From UMGS621 sp964468815 (lineage in GTDB: Bacteria; Bacillota; Clostridia; Christensenellales; Borkfalkiaceae), in NCBI GenBank assembly GCA_964468815.1, contig CAYXWN010000054.1, forward strand, positions 1 to 7,172: a stretch of 7,172 bases of DNA, given 5' to 3'. Each line of letters begins with the position of its first letter. The first letter of the stretch is position 1. The position numbers and the translations under genes are program-made. The notes beneath the pieces were generated by a model. The model was given only the letters and a program-made list of their open reading frames with translations, made no database searches and had not been told where the DNA came from. Positions 4,807-7,172 of the stretch are shown here, in pieces.

Positions 4807-7172
4807 ATGTTTGAACTGAATAATTTTGATTCGATACAGATCGGAGTAGCATCTCCCGAAAAAATCAGAGAATGGTCTTACGGTGAGGTGACTAAGCCGG
4901 AAACCATCAATTACAGAACGCAGAAGCCGGAAATCGGCGGCTTGTTTTGCGAACGCATTTTCGGGCCGACGAAAGACTGGGAATGTCACTGCGGTAAATA
5001 CAAGCGGATTCGCTATAAGGGCGTAATCTGCGACAAGTGCGGCGTCGAAGTGACACGCTCCAAGGTTAGAAGAGAGCGCATGGGACATATCGAACTTGCC
5101 GCTCCCGTTTCGCATATTTGGTATTTCAAGGGCGTTCCGTCCCGCATCGGTTTGATGCTGGATATGAGCCCCAAAGCACTTGAACAAGTGTTGTATTTCG
5201 CGTGCCACGTGGTCCTTGATCCGGGTACGACCGATCTTACCTATAAGCAGGTCATCAACGATCACGAAAAGGAAGAAAAGGAAGAGAAGTACGGCGTCGG
5301 CTCGTTCAAGGTAGGCATGGGGGCCGAGGCGATCAAAGAACTTTTGATGGCGATCGACCTCGACGCGGAAAGCGCGCAACTGAAAAAGATCATCGAGGAG
5401 AACGTCAGCGGACAAAAACGTCTGCGCGCGGTCAAGAGAATCGAGATCATCGAAGCGTTCCGCAAGAGCGGAAACCGTCCCGAATGGATGATTTTGGACG
5501 TGCTTCCCGTTATTCCGCCCGAATTGCGCCCGATGGTGCAATTGGACGGCGGCAGATTCGCCGCTTCCGACTTAAACGATCTTTACCGTCGCGTAATCAA
5601 TCGGAACAACCGTTTGAAGAAACTCATGGAGTTATACGCGCCGGAAATCATGATCCGCAACGAAAAGCGTATGTTGCAAGAGGCGGTTGACGCGTTGATC
5701 GACAACGGACGTCGCGGAAAGGCTGTTTCGGGCGCGGGTAACCGCGATTTGAAATCCCTCTCCGGAATGTTGCGCGGAAAACAGGGACGTTTCCGTCAGA
5801 ACTTGCTCGGAAAGCGTGTCGACTATTCCGGTCGTTCGGTTATCGTCGTCGGTCCGGAACTGAAACTCTATCAGTGCGGACTGCCGAAAGAAATGGCGAT
5901 CGAGTTGTTTAAGCCGTTCGTCATGAAAAAACTCGTGGAAACGGGCGTTTGCCACAATATTAAAAACGCGAAGCGCACGGTTGAACGGGCAAAGCCCGTC
6001 GTTTGGGACGTTTTGGAAGAGGTGATCAAGGATCACCCCGTTCTGCTGAACCGTGCTCCTACGCTTCACCGTTTGTCCATTCAGGCGTTCGAGCCGGTAT
6101 TGATCGAGGGGAGAGCGATTAAACTTCACCCGTTGGTCTGCGGCGCGTTCAACGCGGACTTCGACGGCGACCAGATGGCGGTTCACGTACCGCTCTCCAT
6201 CGAGGCACAGGCAGAAGCGAGATTCTTGATGCTTGCTTCCAATAACATTTTGAAACTTTCGGACGGAAAGCCGGTTATGTCGCCCTCGCAGGATATGGTT
6301 ATGGGATCGTATTATCTTACGATTATCAAGCGTCACGAGGGAAAACGCTACGACGAATATTGCCGTCCGAGCGAGGACGGAGAGGTTTATAAGCCCGGTC
6401 TTTACGTTTCGGAAGACGAAGCGATCATGGCATATCAAACCAAAACCATTTTCTTGCAGGACGAAATTTACGTCAGAAGAACGGTCAAAACGCCGTCCGG
6501 GAAAGAAATTACGGGCAGAACCAAGACGACGGTCGGTCGCATTATCTTTAACGAAGCGATTCCGCAGGACTTGGGATTCACCGAACGCGTGACGGATGAA
6601 GATTATCTGAAATACGAAATCGACTTCTTAGTCGGTAAAAAACACCTTTCCAAGATCGTAGACGCGTGCTTTAAGGTACACGGCTCGCAGTGTGCTGCGG
6701 ACGTATTGGATAAGATCAAAGCGCTCGGCTATAAATATTCGACGATCGGCGCGGTTACGACCAGCGTGTTCGATATGCACATGCCGAAAGAAAAGGCGGA
6801 AATCCTTTCCAAGGCAGAACAAGAGGTTCTCGGTGTCGAGAAGAAGTTCAAGCGCGGCTTTATGACGGACGACGAGCGTTATAAGAAAGTCGTTTCTATT
6901 TGGAAAGACGCGACGGAGAACGTTACCGAACATTTGAAAGGCACGCTCGACGAGTTCAACCCCATCTGGATGATGGCGAACTCTGGTGCGCGTGGTTCTA
7001 TCGACCAGATTAAGCAGCTCGCCGGAATGCGCGGGCTGATGACCGACCCGAACGGTAAAACCATTGAAATTCCGGTTAAATCTTGCTTCCGTGAAGGACT
7101 TACCGTTTTGGAATACTTTATTTCTTCTCACGGCGGACGAAAGGGTTTGGCGGATACCGCGTTAAAGACGGC
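4807..7172 (+). CDS. rpoC: DNA-directed RNA polymerase subunit beta', N-terminal part (cut by window edge)
   Basis: Beta' supplies the catalytic magnesium site, clamp and bridge helix of RNA polymerase. The 788 complete codons read without a stop to the window end; the full protein is normally about 1150-1200 residues in Firmicutes without large insertions. Visible landmarks are the N-terminal zinc site C60, C62, C75 and C78; GMGAEAIKELL near 169-179; the clamp coiled coil and RNEKRMLQEAVDALIDNGRRGK that contact sigma; GKQGRFRQNLLGKRVDYSGRSV; the catalytic NADFDGD at 449-455 with D451, D453 and D455; and the start of the bridge helix in FREGLTVLEYFISSHGGRKG. The window ends two bases into the codon after T788. 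HRLSIQAFEP at 421-430 has Ser424 where I recall Gly in most homologues; this is probably neutral. The start is fixed by GGAGG seven bases upstream and the typical MFELNNFDSI opening. It is the second gene of the rpoBC operon. Confidence 0.98.
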   Translation, partial: MFELNNFDSIQIGVASPEKIREWSYGEVTKPETINYRTQKPEIGGLFCERIFGPTKDWECHCGKYKRIRYKGVICDKCGVEVTRSKVRRERMGHIELAAPVSHIWYFKGVPSRIGLMLDMSPKALEQVLYFACHVVLDPGTTDLTYKQVINDHEKEEKEEKYGVGSFKVGMGAEAIKELLMAIDLDAESAQLKKIIEENVSGQKRLRAVKRIEIIEAFRKSGNRPEWMILDVLPVIPPELRPMVQLDGGRFAASDLNDLYRRVINRNNRLKKLMELYAPEIMIRNEKRMLQEAVDALIDNGRRGKAVSGAGNRDLKSLSGMLRGKQGRFRQNLLGKRVDYSGRSVIVVGPELKLYQCGLPKEMAIELFKPFVMKKLVETGVCHNIKNAKRTVERAKPVVWDVLEEVIKDHPVLLNRAPTLHRLSIQAFEPVLIEGRAIKLHPLVCGAFNADFDGDQMAVHVPLSIEAQAEARFLMLASNNILKLSDGKPVMSPSQDMVMGSYYLTIIKRHEGKRYDEYCRPSEDGEVYKPGLYVSEDEAIMAYQTKTIFLQDEIYVRRTVKTPSGKEITGRTKTTVGRIIFNEAIPQDLGFTERVTDEDYLKYEIDFLVGKKHLSKIVDACFKVHGSQCAADVLDKIKALGYKYSTIGAVTTSVFDMHMPKEKAEILSKAEQEVLGVEKKFKRGFMTDDERYKKVVSIWKDATENVTEHLKGTLDEFNPIWMMANSGARGSIDQIKQLAGMRGLMTDPNGKTIEIPVKSCFREGLTVLEYFISSHGGRKGLADTALKT

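Noticed and set aside
3982..5541. A 519-codon open frame on the minus strand across the rpoB-rpoC junction
   Set aside because: It lies wholly antisense to two conserved genes, has no recognisable motif or ribosome binding site, and its His/Arg/Val/Leu-rich composition is what the reverse strand of this codon usage gives.
5632..6438. A 268-codon open frame antisense to rpoC
   Set aside because: It is a shadow of the conserved beta' core, with no family resemblance.

Overview
This window is core-genome DNA from a bacterium that is most likely a member of the Firmicutes (Bacillota), Clostridia. The evidence is the strong AGGAGG-type ribosome binding sites, AT-rich spacers around coding DNA of middling GC, and RpoB, RpoC and S4-protein sequences that read closest to Bacillus subtilis-type homologues as I remember them. 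Frequent gcg, cgc and gac codons suggest an uncultured Christensenellales-like gut lineage, but that placement is a guess.

Layout. Bases 1-254 hold no convincing gene. They carry two closely spaced rho-independent terminators facing opposite ways: a minus-strand one at 91-119 that should end the rqcP transcript, and a plus-strand one at 142-168 that should end a gene lying left of the window. Bases 255-500 (minus) encode an 81-residue stand-alone S4-domain protein of the RqcP/YabO family. Bases 501-810 are a 310-base divergent control region. It holds plus-strand promoter candidates for rpoB, one near-consensus minus-strand promoter facing rqcP, a perfect 12-bp inverted repeat, a 10-bp tandem repeat over the -10 region, and hairpins in the predicted rpoB leader. 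Bases 811-4791 (plus) are complete rpoB (1326 residues). After a 15-base gap comes rpoC from 4807, cut by the window edge at 7172 inside the bridge helix, after 788 complete codons.

How the genes work together. rpoB and rpoC encode the beta and beta' subunits that together form the active centre of RNA polymerase. They are cotranscribed with tight spacing. In most bacteria this pair follows rplKAJL, but here a divergent rqcP lies directly upstream, so rpoBC must start from its own promoter. RqcP acts on stalled 50S-nascent chain complexes in ribosome-associated quality control.

Nothing here looks like a new defence, mobile or biosynthetic system. The points that merit a second look are changes within housekeeping genes. 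RpoB has lysine at a rifampicin-contact position that is normally arginine, an extra stretch of roughly 90 residues after the lobe, and a 69-residue tail that is half Asp/Glu. The rqcP-rpoB divergent region is unusually structured.
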